Part shown: piece by piece, positions 1 through 5,938 of the stretch
Layout of the letters: each line of letters begins with the position of its first letter
Position numbering within the stretch: position 1 is the first letter of the stretch
Source of the DNA: Ruminococcus sp. UBA1780
GTDB taxonomy: Bacteria > Bacillota > Clostridia > Oscillospirales > Ruminococcaceae
NCBI GenBank assembly: GCA_002315235.1
Contig: DCGK01000087.1
Location: 2,846-9,027, forward strand
Direction: 5' to 3'
DNA: 6,182 bases
Position numbers and translations under genes: made by a program
The notes under the pieces: generated by a model
What the model saw: the letters and a program-made list of their open reading frames with translations, nothing else
Told to the model about the DNA's origin: nothing
Databases searched by the model: none

Positions 1-1
1 T

Positions 2-1060
2 ATCATTCACTGTCACGACTGGCAGGCAGGTCTCATACCTGTATTTCTCCATTCTCTTTATGCCGAAAATCCTTTCTACTTCGGCACCAAGACAATCATG
101 ACAATTCACAATCTCAAGTTCCAGGGTATCTGGGATATCAAGACATTTGAATACAACACTGACCTTCCGGGTTACATGTTCACACCGGACAAGCTCGAAT
201 TCAAGAAGGATGCGAACATGCTCAAGGGCGGCATGGTTTACGCCGACTACATCACAACAGTCAGCGAAACGTATGCAAACGAAATTCAGAACGAATACTA
301 CGGTGAAGGACTTGACGGTCTCCTCAGAGCCAGAAACAATTCACTATGCGGAATCATTAACGGTATTGACTACAGTATCTACAACCCTGAAACAGACGGG
401 GAAATTTTCAAAAAATACTCAGCATCAAATTTCAGAGCCGGCAAGGATGCAAACAAGATGGAGCTTCAGAGAGAGCTCGGACTTCCTGTTGACAAGGACA
501 AGTTCATGATCGCAATCATCTCAAGACTTACTGACCAGAAGGGTCTTGACCTTGTAAACTGGGTTCTCGACAGAATCGTTGACGAAAACACTCAGCTCGT
601 TGTTCTCGGTACCGGCGAACAGAGATACGAAAACACATTCAGACACTATCAGGGAATCAAACCTGAAAGATGCTCTGCAAACATTTTCTTCTCTGAAAAC
701 CGTGCTCACAAGATTTATGCTGCTGCCGACGCAATGCTGGTTCCTTCACGTTTTGAACCATGCGGACTCACACAGCTTATCTCGCTCAAGTACGGTACTG
801 TTCCGATTGTTCGTGAAACAGGCGGTCTCAAGGACAGTGTTGAGCCTTACAACGAATACTACAACACAGGTACAGGCTTCTCGTTCACAAACTACAACGC
901 GGACGAAATGCTTGGTATTATAAACTATGCAAAGCACGTTTACTTTGACATGCCTAAGGGCTGGTCAGATATTGTAAAACGCGGCATGAAAGCGAACTTC
1001 TCATGGGACAGCTCAGCACGCAGATACGAAGAGCTTTATGACAAAGTTCTCGGATGGTAA
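2..1060 (+). CDS. glgA: Glycogen/starch synthase (ADP-glucose type), 5'-truncated by window edge
   Basis: This cytoplasmic GT5, GT-B-fold enzyme transfers glucose from ADP-glucose to the non-reducing end of a growing alpha-1,4-glucan. The reading frame is open from base 2, giving 352 visible residues. The family is usually about 475-480 aa, so roughly 125 N-terminal residues, including the KxGG substrate loop, lie left of the window. Visible landmarks are HCHDW at the very start, TIHNLKFQG (His at visible residue 36), ISRLTDQKGLDL (Arg175 and Lys180) and PSRFEPCGLTQL (Glu252), followed by the RETGGLKDSV segment. The spacing among His36, Arg175, Lys180 and Glu252 equals that of E. coli GlgA residues His161, Arg300, Lys305 and Glu377, so the visible catalytic and ADP-glucose-binding residues are intact. 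The in-frame ATG at 98 lies inside the conserved core and is not the start. A terminator follows directly, so this is probably the last gene of its transcript. Confidence 0.97.
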   Translation: MIHCHDWQAGLIPVFLHSLYAENPFYFGTKTIMTIHNLKFQGIWDIKTFEYNTDLPGYMFTPDKLEFKKDANMLKGGMVYADYITTVSETYANEIQNEYYGEGLDGLLRARNNSLCGIINGIDYSIYNPETDGEIFKKYSASNFRAGKDANKMELQRELGLPVDKDKFMIAIISRLTDQKGLDLVNWVLDRIVDENTQLVVLGTGEQRYENTFRHYQGIKPERCSANIFFSENRAHKIYAAADAMLVPSRFEPCGLTQLISLKYGTVPIVRETGGLKDSVEPYNEYYNTGTGFSFTNYNADEMLGIINYAKHVYFDMPKGWSDIVKRGMKANFSWDSSARRYEELYDKVLGW

Positions 1061-1081
1061 TACAGTAATAATAATTTTCAG

Positions 1082-1110
1082 AAAACCGGCTTGAAAAAGT
1101 CGGTTTTTTT
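1082..1110 (+). terminator. Rho-independent terminator after glgA
   Basis: A stem ACCGGC / GTCGGT (one G-T pair) encloses an 8-nt loop. It is preceded by an A run and followed by seven T residues, and starts 21 nt after the glgA stop. It separates glgA from the downstream sigma factor unit. Confidence 0.88.
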
Positions 1111-1119
1111 ATGGATAAA

Positions 1120-1146
1120 TGAAACTAATTTCAGTATCCGTACGTG
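1120..1146 (+). promoter_or_regulatory. Possible ECF-type promoter of the sigma/anti-sigma unit
   Basis: TGAAAC at 1120-1125 is followed after 17 nt by CGTG at 1143-1146. Bacillus SigW/SigM-class promoters have a TGAAAC -35 and a CGT-containing -10 about 16-17 nt apart, so this is a reasonable match to a self-activating ECF promoter. The motif is short, the genus may use different elements, and no good sigma-A promoter is visible in the gap as an alternative. Tentative. Confidence 0.35.
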
Positions 1147-1151
1147 TTATA

Positions 1152-1177
1152 TACAGAAGCGCTTCAAAGCTTCTGTA
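1152..1177 (+). repeat. 9-bp inverted repeat upstream of the sigma factor gene
   Basis: TACAGAAGC at 1152-1160 and GCTTCTGTA at 1169-1177 are perfect inverted copies separated by 8 nt. The left arm also overlaps a 10-bp palindrome, GAAGCGCTTC, at 1156-1165. The repeat sits 35 nt before the sigma start codon. There is no T run after it, so it does not look like a terminator. It could be an operator or a hairpin at the 5' end of the transcript. Confidence 0.6.
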
Positions 1178-1200
1178 GTTTAAACGATATCATAAAATAC

Positions 1201-1205
1201 AGGAG
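1201..1205 (+). promoter_or_regulatory. Ribosome binding site fixing the sigma factor start
   Basis: AGGAG lies 7 nt before the ATG at 1213. It favours that ATG over the in-frame GTG at 1144, which would place the inverted repeat inside the coding region and add 23 residues with no match to the sigma family. Confidence 0.85.
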
Positions 1206-1212
1206 AATAACA

Positions 1213-1713
1213 ATGGAGAAAAAATATATTCCTGACTTTGCTCAGACAGTAGAAAAGTACAGTGATAATATATACCGGATTGCTCTGGTTCACACATCAA
1301 ATGAATCGGATGCAAAGGATGTTGTTCAGGATACATTTCTGAAATATGTAACGTATTTAAAAAAAGGCGGAACTTTTAACAGTGATGAGCACGAAAAGGC
1401 ATGGCTGATAAGAGTAACTCTGAACAGATGTACAGACCTCAAAAGATCATGGGTTTCAAAGTCCTCCGAGATAAGCGATGAAATCCTTCCTCCGGTTGAA
1501 TTCAGGTCAAGTGACAATGATGTACTCGATGCTGTAAACAAACTTCCGGAAAAATACAAAAACGTCATTCACCTCTTCTACTTTGAAGATTACAGTCTGA
1601 ATGAAATCTGTGTAATTCTTAAAATGAATCTGAATACGGTAAAAACAAATTTATCACGCGGAAGATCAATACTGAGAAAGTCTCTCGGAGAGGAGTTCAG
1701 ATATGAATATTAA
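1213..1713 (+). CDS. ECF-family RNA polymerase sigma factor (sigma-70 group)
   Basis: This 166-residue alternative sigma factor would direct RNA polymerase to a dedicated set of promoters in response to an extracytoplasmic signal. Region 2 spans about residues 8-80: DAKDVVQDTFLK (34-45) is the core-polymerase-binding region 2.2, and AWLIRVTLNRCTDLKRS (63-79) is region 2.4, which reads the -10. A short linker leads to region 4 at about 106-158, beginning LPEKYKNVIHLFYFEDYSL and continuing into the helix-turn-helix with NTVKTNLSRGRSILRK. Length and the lack of regions 1 and 3 are typical of the ECF class. It overlaps the next gene by 11 nt, the usual arrangement for a sigma factor with its membrane anti-sigma factor. 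The target promoters are unknown, though the possible ECF promoter at 1120-1146 suggests self-activation. The class is certain; the subgroup cannot be assigned by eye. Confidence 0.95.
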   Translation: MEKKYIPDFAQTVEKYSDNIYRIALVHTSNESDAKDVVQDTFLKYVTYLKKGGTFNSDEHEKAWLIRVTLNRCTDLKRSWVSKSSEISDEILPPVEFRSSDNDVLDAVNKLPEKYKNVIHLFYFEDYSLNEICVILKMNLNTVKTNLSRGRSILRKSLGEEFRYEY

Positions 1714-1716
1714 GGA
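1691..1716 (+). promoter_or_regulatory. Two ribosome binding sites offering alternative anti-sigma starts
   Basis: AGGAG at 1691-1695 stands 7 nt before ATG 1703. AAGGA at 1712-1716, which overlaps the end of the sigma stop codon, stands 7 nt before the in-frame ATG 1724. Both starts are usable; the second would give a protein seven residues shorter. The first lies inside the sigma gene and suggests translational coupling. Confidence 0.6.
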
Positions 1717-3229
1717 AAAATATATGACTGATATGAACAAGGAAAAGCTTGATTCTGAATTCAAGGAAAATCTGATCAGGGCTATGCAGCAGAAATACGA
1801 ATCAGATGAAGAAGATTTTTCCGTGGATTTTGATGAAAGTGTAGATTTCCGTGATTTTGAGTTTACTGCTGATTCTGAACCGGATATCAGACCTGATATC
1901 ATTCATTCTGAAAAACGGAGAAGCTTTACTGTTTTTAAATATATTGCTTCATCAGCAGCCGTGCTTGCACTGGCAGCATCATCCATACTGTTTTTCAGAG
2001 ACAGCCTTCCTGACCGCAATCTGACTCAGGAAGCAGAGATTACAGACCCGGGAATCACAGAAGCAGCCGTTACTGAAACATCTGACTCTGTGGCTGAAAT
2101 TACTGCTGTGTCTTCATTGTCAGAAACAGCGCAGTCAGTTACTCAGCTGACAACAGCTGCAGAATCATCTGCGTTATCTTCACAAACAGTCACTGATGAA
2201 ACACAGAAAAAACAGAACGCGGAAACACATCCGGCAACAGCACCTGCAGCAGCTTCATCCGGAAGCCAGAGTCAGGCCGGAAGAGAAACAAAACCTCCTG
2301 TAACTACCATACAGGAAAATACAAAGAAGGAATATCTGGAATTCTATGTTGAAAGAACTGAAGACATGGGTGACGGATACTATGATGTATATTTCGGATG
2401 CAAATCAACTCTGACTCTCAGCAGCTTTGTATTTTATCCTGAATATGACTCAGATATTTTTGAATTTGTTTCGGCTGAAAAATGTATCAAAGACCGTTAC
2501 TTCACAGGAAACACTACAATTGATAAAAAAGTTGTAATGTTCTTTGACTCTGCATTAAGCAATCATGAATTTAACGGAACGACACTGGTACGCTATACGC
2601 TGAAAGCGAGAAACCAGGTCACTGACGGCAGTTATAAAATAGGATTTACCTATGATGAACTTGCGGCTTCAGCAAATCATGTAAACAGGGATGGAGACGG
2701 AATGATAATCCCTGTCTCTTCCGCTGATACAGTATACACTCCGGGCTATATAAATGTAACCGGAAGCGAACAGTGGAAAACAGAAGGAGAACCGGAATCC
2801 GGTGATGAAGAGCATATTTTTGTAGCTAAGTTCGCTCCGCCTATATACAACGATGACGGTACAATCTCAGTTTATCTTGACTGTGATTCAGACTGTACAA
2901 TTAATGAATTTTTATTAAATATAATCTATGATCACCAGAATCTCACACTTATTAATTCTGAAATAATTGCTGATGATAAATACAGAAAAAATCTTTTTAC
3001 TGATTCTTCCCGCATATTTTTCAGTTCAGCAGAATCAGATTCAGAAGCATTCACCGGCGGAATAATTGCAAGATTTGATTTCAGACCGGCTGATAATTCC
3101 GAAGATGAATCTGCCGAAATAAACATCGTCATGGAGACCAATATTTTCGGTACCGATAACAGGGATAACTCAATAGTAATTCCTGCTGACAAAGCGGTTA
3201 TTGGCGATACAAAGGCTGAACTCAGATAA
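1703..3229 (+). CDS. Probable membrane anti-sigma factor with two extracellular cohesin-like domains
   Basis: This 508-residue protein is read as the anti-sigma partner of the upstream ECF factor, from the 11-nt gene overlap and its topology. Residues 1-74 are cytoplasmic, with a charged helical start and a very acidic stretch (14 Asp/Glu in 33-61). KRR at 71-73 precedes a single membrane segment at about 75-98, predicting N-inside, C-outside. Residues ~105-205 are a Ser/Thr/Ala-rich stalk. Two related beta-rich domains follow, ~210-352 and ~370-500. They share a DG...VY..C pattern (Cys233, Cys394) and an FF.SA motif (280-284, 439-443) followed by a G-x-x-x-R-(Y/F) strand, in the style of the cohesin / carbohydrate-binding fold. 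No HxxxCxxC zinc anti-sigma motif is visible, and I do not recognise the N-terminal domain. RsgI proteins of cellulolytic Clostridia have the same plan but a different N-terminal domain. Cohesin assignment is by pattern only. A start at 1724 is also possible. Confidence 0.8.
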   Translation: MNIKEKYMTDMNKEKLDSEFKENLIRAMQQKYESDEEDFSVDFDESVDFRDFEFTADSEPDIRPDIIHSEKRRSFTVFKYIASSAAVLALAASSILFFRDSLPDRNLTQEAEITDPGITEAAVTETSDSVAEITAVSSLSETAQSVTQLTTAAESSALSSQTVTDETQKKQNAETHPATAPAAASSGSQSQAGRETKPPVTTIQENTKKEYLEFYVERTEDMGDGYYDVYFGCKSTLTLSSFVFYPEYDSDIFEFVSAEKCIKDRYFTGNTTIDKKVVMFFDSALSNHEFNGTTLVRYTLKARNQVTDGSYKIGFTYDELAASANHVNRDGDGMIIPVSSADTVYTPGYINVTGSEQWKTEGEPESGDEEHIFVAKFAPPIYNDDGTISVYLDCDSDCTINEFLLNIIYDHQNLTLINSEIIADDKYRKNLFTDSSRIFFSSAESDSEAFTGGIIARFDFRPADNSEDESAEINIVMETNIFGTDNRDNSIVIPADKAVIGDTKAELR

Positions 3230-3251
3230 GCAGACATTTAAACACTTATAA

Positions 3252-3296
3252 AAAAAACAGTGAACACAGAATCCGTTTCTGCGTTCACTGTTTTTT
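3252..3296. terminator. Bidirectional terminator between convergent units
   Basis: A 14-bp perfect stem (AAAAAACAGTGAAC at 3252-3265 with its complement at 3283-3296) is extended past one mismatch by five more pairs around a short loop. It has T runs on the 3' side of both strands, so it can stop the anti-sigma transcript rightwards and the histidine kinase transcript leftwards. It begins 22 nt after the anti-sigma stop and ends 5 nt from the kinase stop. Confidence 0.93.
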
Positions 3297-3301
3297 ATAT
3301 T

Positions 3302-4591
3302 TTACCGCACCGGAAGGAACATTGTTATCCTTGTTCCTGCATCCGGATAGCTTTTCACTTCAAAGTATCCGCCGTGCCTGTCAGCAATCCACTTTGCTAT
3401 TGAAAGTCCCAGTCCGGTTCCGCCTGTCTTCCTGTTCCTTGCATCATCGGCTCTGTAAAATCTTTCAAATATTTTCGCAACGTCCTCAGATGCTATTCCT
3501 ATTCCGGTATCCTGAATTTCGAAGGCAGGGATACCGCTGTCACTGATGTAGGCAGACATGAATATCTCATTTCCTTCAGGTGTGTATTTGGCCGCATTGT
3601 CAGCAATTATTCTGGCTGCCTGCTTTATCATGGCATAGTCTCCGTACGCCATTACTCTCTCATCAGGCATATTTTTCAGAATGTAGCGATGCTTCTCATC
3701 AACCATTAAGTATTCGTCATATATTTCCTCAGTCATTGCGCGAAGATCAATCTCTTCCATGTTAAGCTGATTTCTGCCGTTGTCTCCTCTGGCGAGAAAG
3801 AGCAGCTGTTCAACAAGTCTGCTCATATTTTCAGACTCTGTTTTTATTGCGGTAATGGATTCATCCAGAACCCTTTCGTCTTCCTTTCCCCAGCGGTCAA
3901 GCATATTTGCATATCCCTGGATAACAGAGATAGGGGTACGAAGCTCATGCGAGGCATCAGACACGAAACGGGCCTGCTGTTCGTAGGACCTTTTCATTCT
4001 GCCGATAAGATTGTTTATAGCCGACTCAATTCCCTGAAGCTCGGAGTTTCCCGTTGAAATACGGCAGTCAGTCTGGCTGGCATCAATATTCTCCAGCGCA
4101 GCCTCAAGATCACGAAAGCTGTCTCCCTCAAAAGAAGCAGAGCTTATCATCTGTGCTGTTGCCGCAAGCCTGTCAAGAGGCAGAAGCTTTTTTCTTACAT
4201 GTCTGCCTCCGCCGATAAATCCGGTTACAAGCCAGAACAGCTCTGCAGCAGACATAACGGCCGTTACAGCCAGTGTTTCAACAGCCATTGATACAGCAGA
4301 AATGCTTTCCCTGATTTCAGGAATATAGTATCTCAGCCCGAGAAGCAGCTCAGCCGGGTCATCTGTTTCCGGAATAACGAAATGCCCCTCAGGGGTGAAG
4401 TTTTCCGTTTCAAAAATACTTATTCCCAGTGCGTCAGCTTCGGCAAAAACTCTCCACAGTTCAACTCTGAAAACAATAAATATTATGTCCAGAAGCAGAA
4501 AAACAAACAGCAGTCTGAAATTAAAGTCAGCTGATATTCTTCTGGCAATGGAGTTCATTTTTACACTGCTTTTTCCTGATGATTTTGCCAT
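3302..4591 (-). CDS. Membrane sensor histidine kinase (OmpR-partner, HisKA + HATPase)
   Basis: This 429-residue kinase autophosphorylates on histidine and passes the phosphate to the adjacent response regulator. Transmembrane segments lie at about 26-43 and 100-126 and flank an extracytoplasmic loop of about 50-55 residues that is the likely sensor. A HAMP-like linker starts near LPLDRLAATAQ (137-147). The phosphoacceptor box is SDASHELRTP with His215. The ATPase domain shows the N box around Asn332 (IIADNAAKYTPEG), the G1 box DTGIGI (361-366), the F box FERFYR (375-380) and the G2 box GGTGLGLSI (390-398); all catalytic motifs are intact. The dimerisation helices resemble ArlS-type kinases. 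An AAGGGA site inside the last codons of the regulator (complement of 4599-4604) serves the ATG, and only 3 nt separate the two genes, so translation is probably coupled. The distance from membrane segment 2 to His215 is about 88 residues, somewhat long. The ligand is not predictable from sequence. Confidence 0.96.
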   Translation of the reverse strand: MAKSSGKSSVKMNSIARRISADFNFRLLFVFLLLDIIFIVFRVELWRVFAEADALGISIFETENFTPEGHFVIPETDDPAELLLGLRYYIPEIRESISAVSMAVETLAVTAVMSAAELFWLVTGFIGGGRHVRKKLLPLDRLAATAQMISSASFEGDSFRDLEAALENIDASQTDCRISTGNSELQGIESAINNLIGRMKRSYEQQARFVSDASHELRTPISVIQGYANMLDRWGKEDERVLDESITAIKTESENMSRLVEQLLFLARGDNGRNQLNMEEIDLRAMTEEIYDEYLMVDEKHRYILKNMPDERVMAYGDYAMIKQAARIIADNAAKYTPEGNEIFMSAYISDSGIPAFEIQDTGIGIASEDVAKIFERFYRADDARNRKTGGTGLGLSIAKWIADRHGGYFEVKSYPDAGTRITMFLPVR

Positions 4592-4594
4592 GAA

Positions 4595-5266
4595 TCAGTC
4601 CCTTATTACATATCCGACGCCTCTTACGGTCTGAATTATTTTCACACCGAACACGTCGTCTATTTTGCTTCGTATGTATCTGATGTACACGTCAACTATA
4701 TTGGTCTCTCCCATATAGTCAAAGCCCCACACGTCCTCAAGAAGTGTTTCACGTGAAAGGACAACTGACCTGTTCTCAAGAAGTTTTTTCAGCAGTCCGA
4801 ACTCCTTGTTTGTGAGTTCAATGTTCTTTCCGGCATAGCTCACTGTATGGGCTGAAGTATCAAGTGAAAGCTCTCCGTGAACAAGGACCTGTGATGAAAC
4901 AGTATGCGTGCTCTTCTTTCTGAGTGCTGCTCTGATTCGGGCCAGAAGCTCCTCAATGTCAAACGGCTTTGTGATGTAGTCATCCGCACCGGTATCAAGT
5001 CCCGAAACCTTGTCCATCACTGAATCCCTTGCCGTAAGCAGGATTACAGGCACATCAGAAGTTTTTCTTATTCTTCTCAGTACTTCTATACCGTTAAGTC
5101 CCGGAAGCATTATATCAAGAAGAATGAGGTCGTACTCACCTGTTTCAGCCATTTCAAGACCGGTTCTTCCGTCAAATGCCTTTGCAGTTTCGTACCCTTC
5201 ATGCATAAGCTCAAGCTCGGTGAAACGGGCAAGTTTTTCCTCATCCTCAACCAAAAGTATTTTCAT
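4595..5266 (-). CDS. OmpR/PhoB-family DNA-binding response regulator
   Basis: This 223-residue transcription regulator is phosphorylated by the downstream kinase. The receiver domain (about 1-115) has the acidic pocket in LLVEDEE (residues 4-10), phosphoacceptor Asp51 in LLDIMLPG, Thr78 in LLTARD and Lys100 in TKPF. The C-terminal winged helix (about 125-223) shows LTNKEFGLLKKLLEN, LLEDVWGFD, a TNIVDVYIRYIRSKID recognition helix region and the closing wing TVRGVGYVIRD. Length is normal and no key residue is missing. The sequence style is closest to ArlR/CutR-like regulators, but the target genes are unknown. A GAGGG site (complement of 5275-5279) stands 8 nt from the ATG, and a sigma-A promoter precedes it in the 120-nt gap to the upstream gene. 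It leads the regulator-kinase operon. Confidence 0.97.
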   Translation of the reverse strand: MKILLVEDEEKLARFTELELMHEGYETAKAFDGRTGLEMAETGEYDLILLDIMLPGLNGIEVLRRIRKTSDVPVILLTARDSVMDKVSGLDTGADDYITKPFDIEELLARIRAALRKKSTHTVSSQVLVHGELSLDTSAHTVSYAGKNIELTNKEFGLLKKLLENRSVVLSRETLLEDVWGFDYMGETNIVDVYIRYIRSKIDDVFGVKIIQTVRGVGYVIRD

Positions 5267-5289
5267 AATGATTTCCCTCGTAAATTTAT

Positions 5290-5319
5290 AGTGAATATCA
5301 AACTTAATCTGACTTCACT
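5290..5319 (-). repeat. Short inverted repeat in the response regulator leader
   Basis: AGTGAA at 5290-5295 and TTCACT at 5314-5319 are inverted copies 18 nt apart, lying between the predicted promoter and the start codon of the response regulator. They could form a site for a dimeric regulator, possibly the encoded one, but six-base arms in AT-rich DNA can arise by chance. Confidence 0.25.
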
Positions 5320-5337
5320 GTATTTTTTCATGTATTT

Positions 5338-5366
5338 ATCTTATCAGATTTTTTATGTTTTTTCAA
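5338..5366 (-). promoter_or_regulatory. Sigma-A-type promoter of the two-component operon
   Basis: Read on the minus strand, TTGAAA (complement of 5361-5366) and TAAGAT (complement of 5338-5343) are exactly 17 nt apart, close to the TTGACA / TATAAT consensus. Transcription would begin near 5331 and give a leader of about 65 nt. The -35 lies 20 nt past the stop codon of the upstream gene, so the regulator-kinase pair can be expressed independently of it. Confidence 0.7.
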
Positions 5367-5386
5367 GGGAAAACAGCATGTGTTCA

Positions 5387-5938
5387 TTACTTTCTGTCAT
5401 CTATTTCAATGTCAGACTCTGATTTTCTGCCTCCTGTGAATTTAATCTTTGACATGAATGAGTTCACTTTTTCAGTACCAAGATCCGGTCCCTCAAATGA
5501 AAATGAGCATCCGCGGAAGAACGCTATAACAAGACCAATCAGTACTACTGTTATGAAGCCTGTAAAAAGTGAAATCACAAGGAGCACTGTCAGAACTGTA
5601 ACAGGCATACCGAAGATTTCACGGCCGTCCTTTCCGTGCATGAGCATTCTGTTGTCCATTCCCGTAACAGCAAGCTTCTTAACCCAGCTGAAAAATCTTT
5701 TCATTACATCCTTAAAGCTTTCAGGTTCATCAGTGCTTCTTATGTTCTCTATCTCTTCGCTGATATCCTGCTTAGTGGAATGGGATGACGTTGATGCTGA
5801 CCTGATTTTTCCTTCCTTTTCAAGTGCAATAAGCGCATCAAGGAGATTCCAGTTTACACTTTCGAGTACACCTTTGCCTTCCTCAAAAGTTACGTCCGCC
5901 TTTTCCATAAGTTTTTCAATCATTTCAATGTTTTCCAT
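5387..5938 (-). CDS. DUF4342-like membrane protein with UBA-like N-terminal domain
   Basis: This 183-residue protein has no established function. Residues 1-45 form a small helical module (VTFEEGKGVLESVNWNLLDA, then LEKEGKI) like the UBA-type three-helix domains of EF-Ts and NAC. A polar linker (about 46-72) follows, then an amphipathic basic stretch (FKDVMKRFFSWVKKL, 75-89). Next come NRMLMHGKDGREIFGMPVTV and a long hydrophobic region at about 110-141 that could be one long or two short membrane segments. The tail is charged and ends in acidic residues. The dg-Ei-g-PvTv pattern before the hydrophobic stretch is what I associate with DUF4342 proteins of Clostridia; this assignment is from memory and needs a profile search. 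The start is supported by AAAGGA (complement of 5947-5952), 8 nt from the ATG. No convincing terminator lies downstream, so read-through into the two-component genes is possible. Confidence 0.85.
   Translation of the reverse strand: MENIEMIEKLMEKADVTFEEGKGVLESVNWNLLDALIALEKEGKIRSASTSSHSTKQDISEEIENIRSTDEPESFKDVMKRFFSWVKKLAVTGMDNRMLMHGKDGREIFGMPVTVLTVLLVISLFTGFITVVLIGLVIAFFRGCSFSFEGPDLGTEKVNSFMSKIKFTGGRKSESDIEIDDRK

Noticed and set aside
98..100. ATG at 98 as the start of the glycogen synthase
   Set aside because: Upstream codons in the same frame encode the conserved HCHDW segment, so the gene continues past the left edge.
1144..1212. In-frame GTG start giving a 189-residue sigma factor
   Set aside because: There is no ribosome binding site before it, the extra residues do not resemble sigma region 2, and it would swallow the inverted repeat. 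ATG 1213 has a strong AGGAG.
2672..2705. NRDGDG segment in the membrane protein resembling a dockerin calcium loop
   Set aside because: Only one short match and no second repeat or dockerin helices. It falls in the late loop of the first cohesin-like domain, where such turns are expected.
3322..3986. Plus-strand ORFs opposite the histidine kinase
   Set aside because: They lie fully inside a kinase gene with all catalytic motifs, lack good ribosome binding sites and have no recognisable domains.
5370..5386. Possible terminator hairpin after the DUF4342-like gene
   Set aside because: Only about four stem pairs (AACA / TGTT) and no T run on the minus strand after them.
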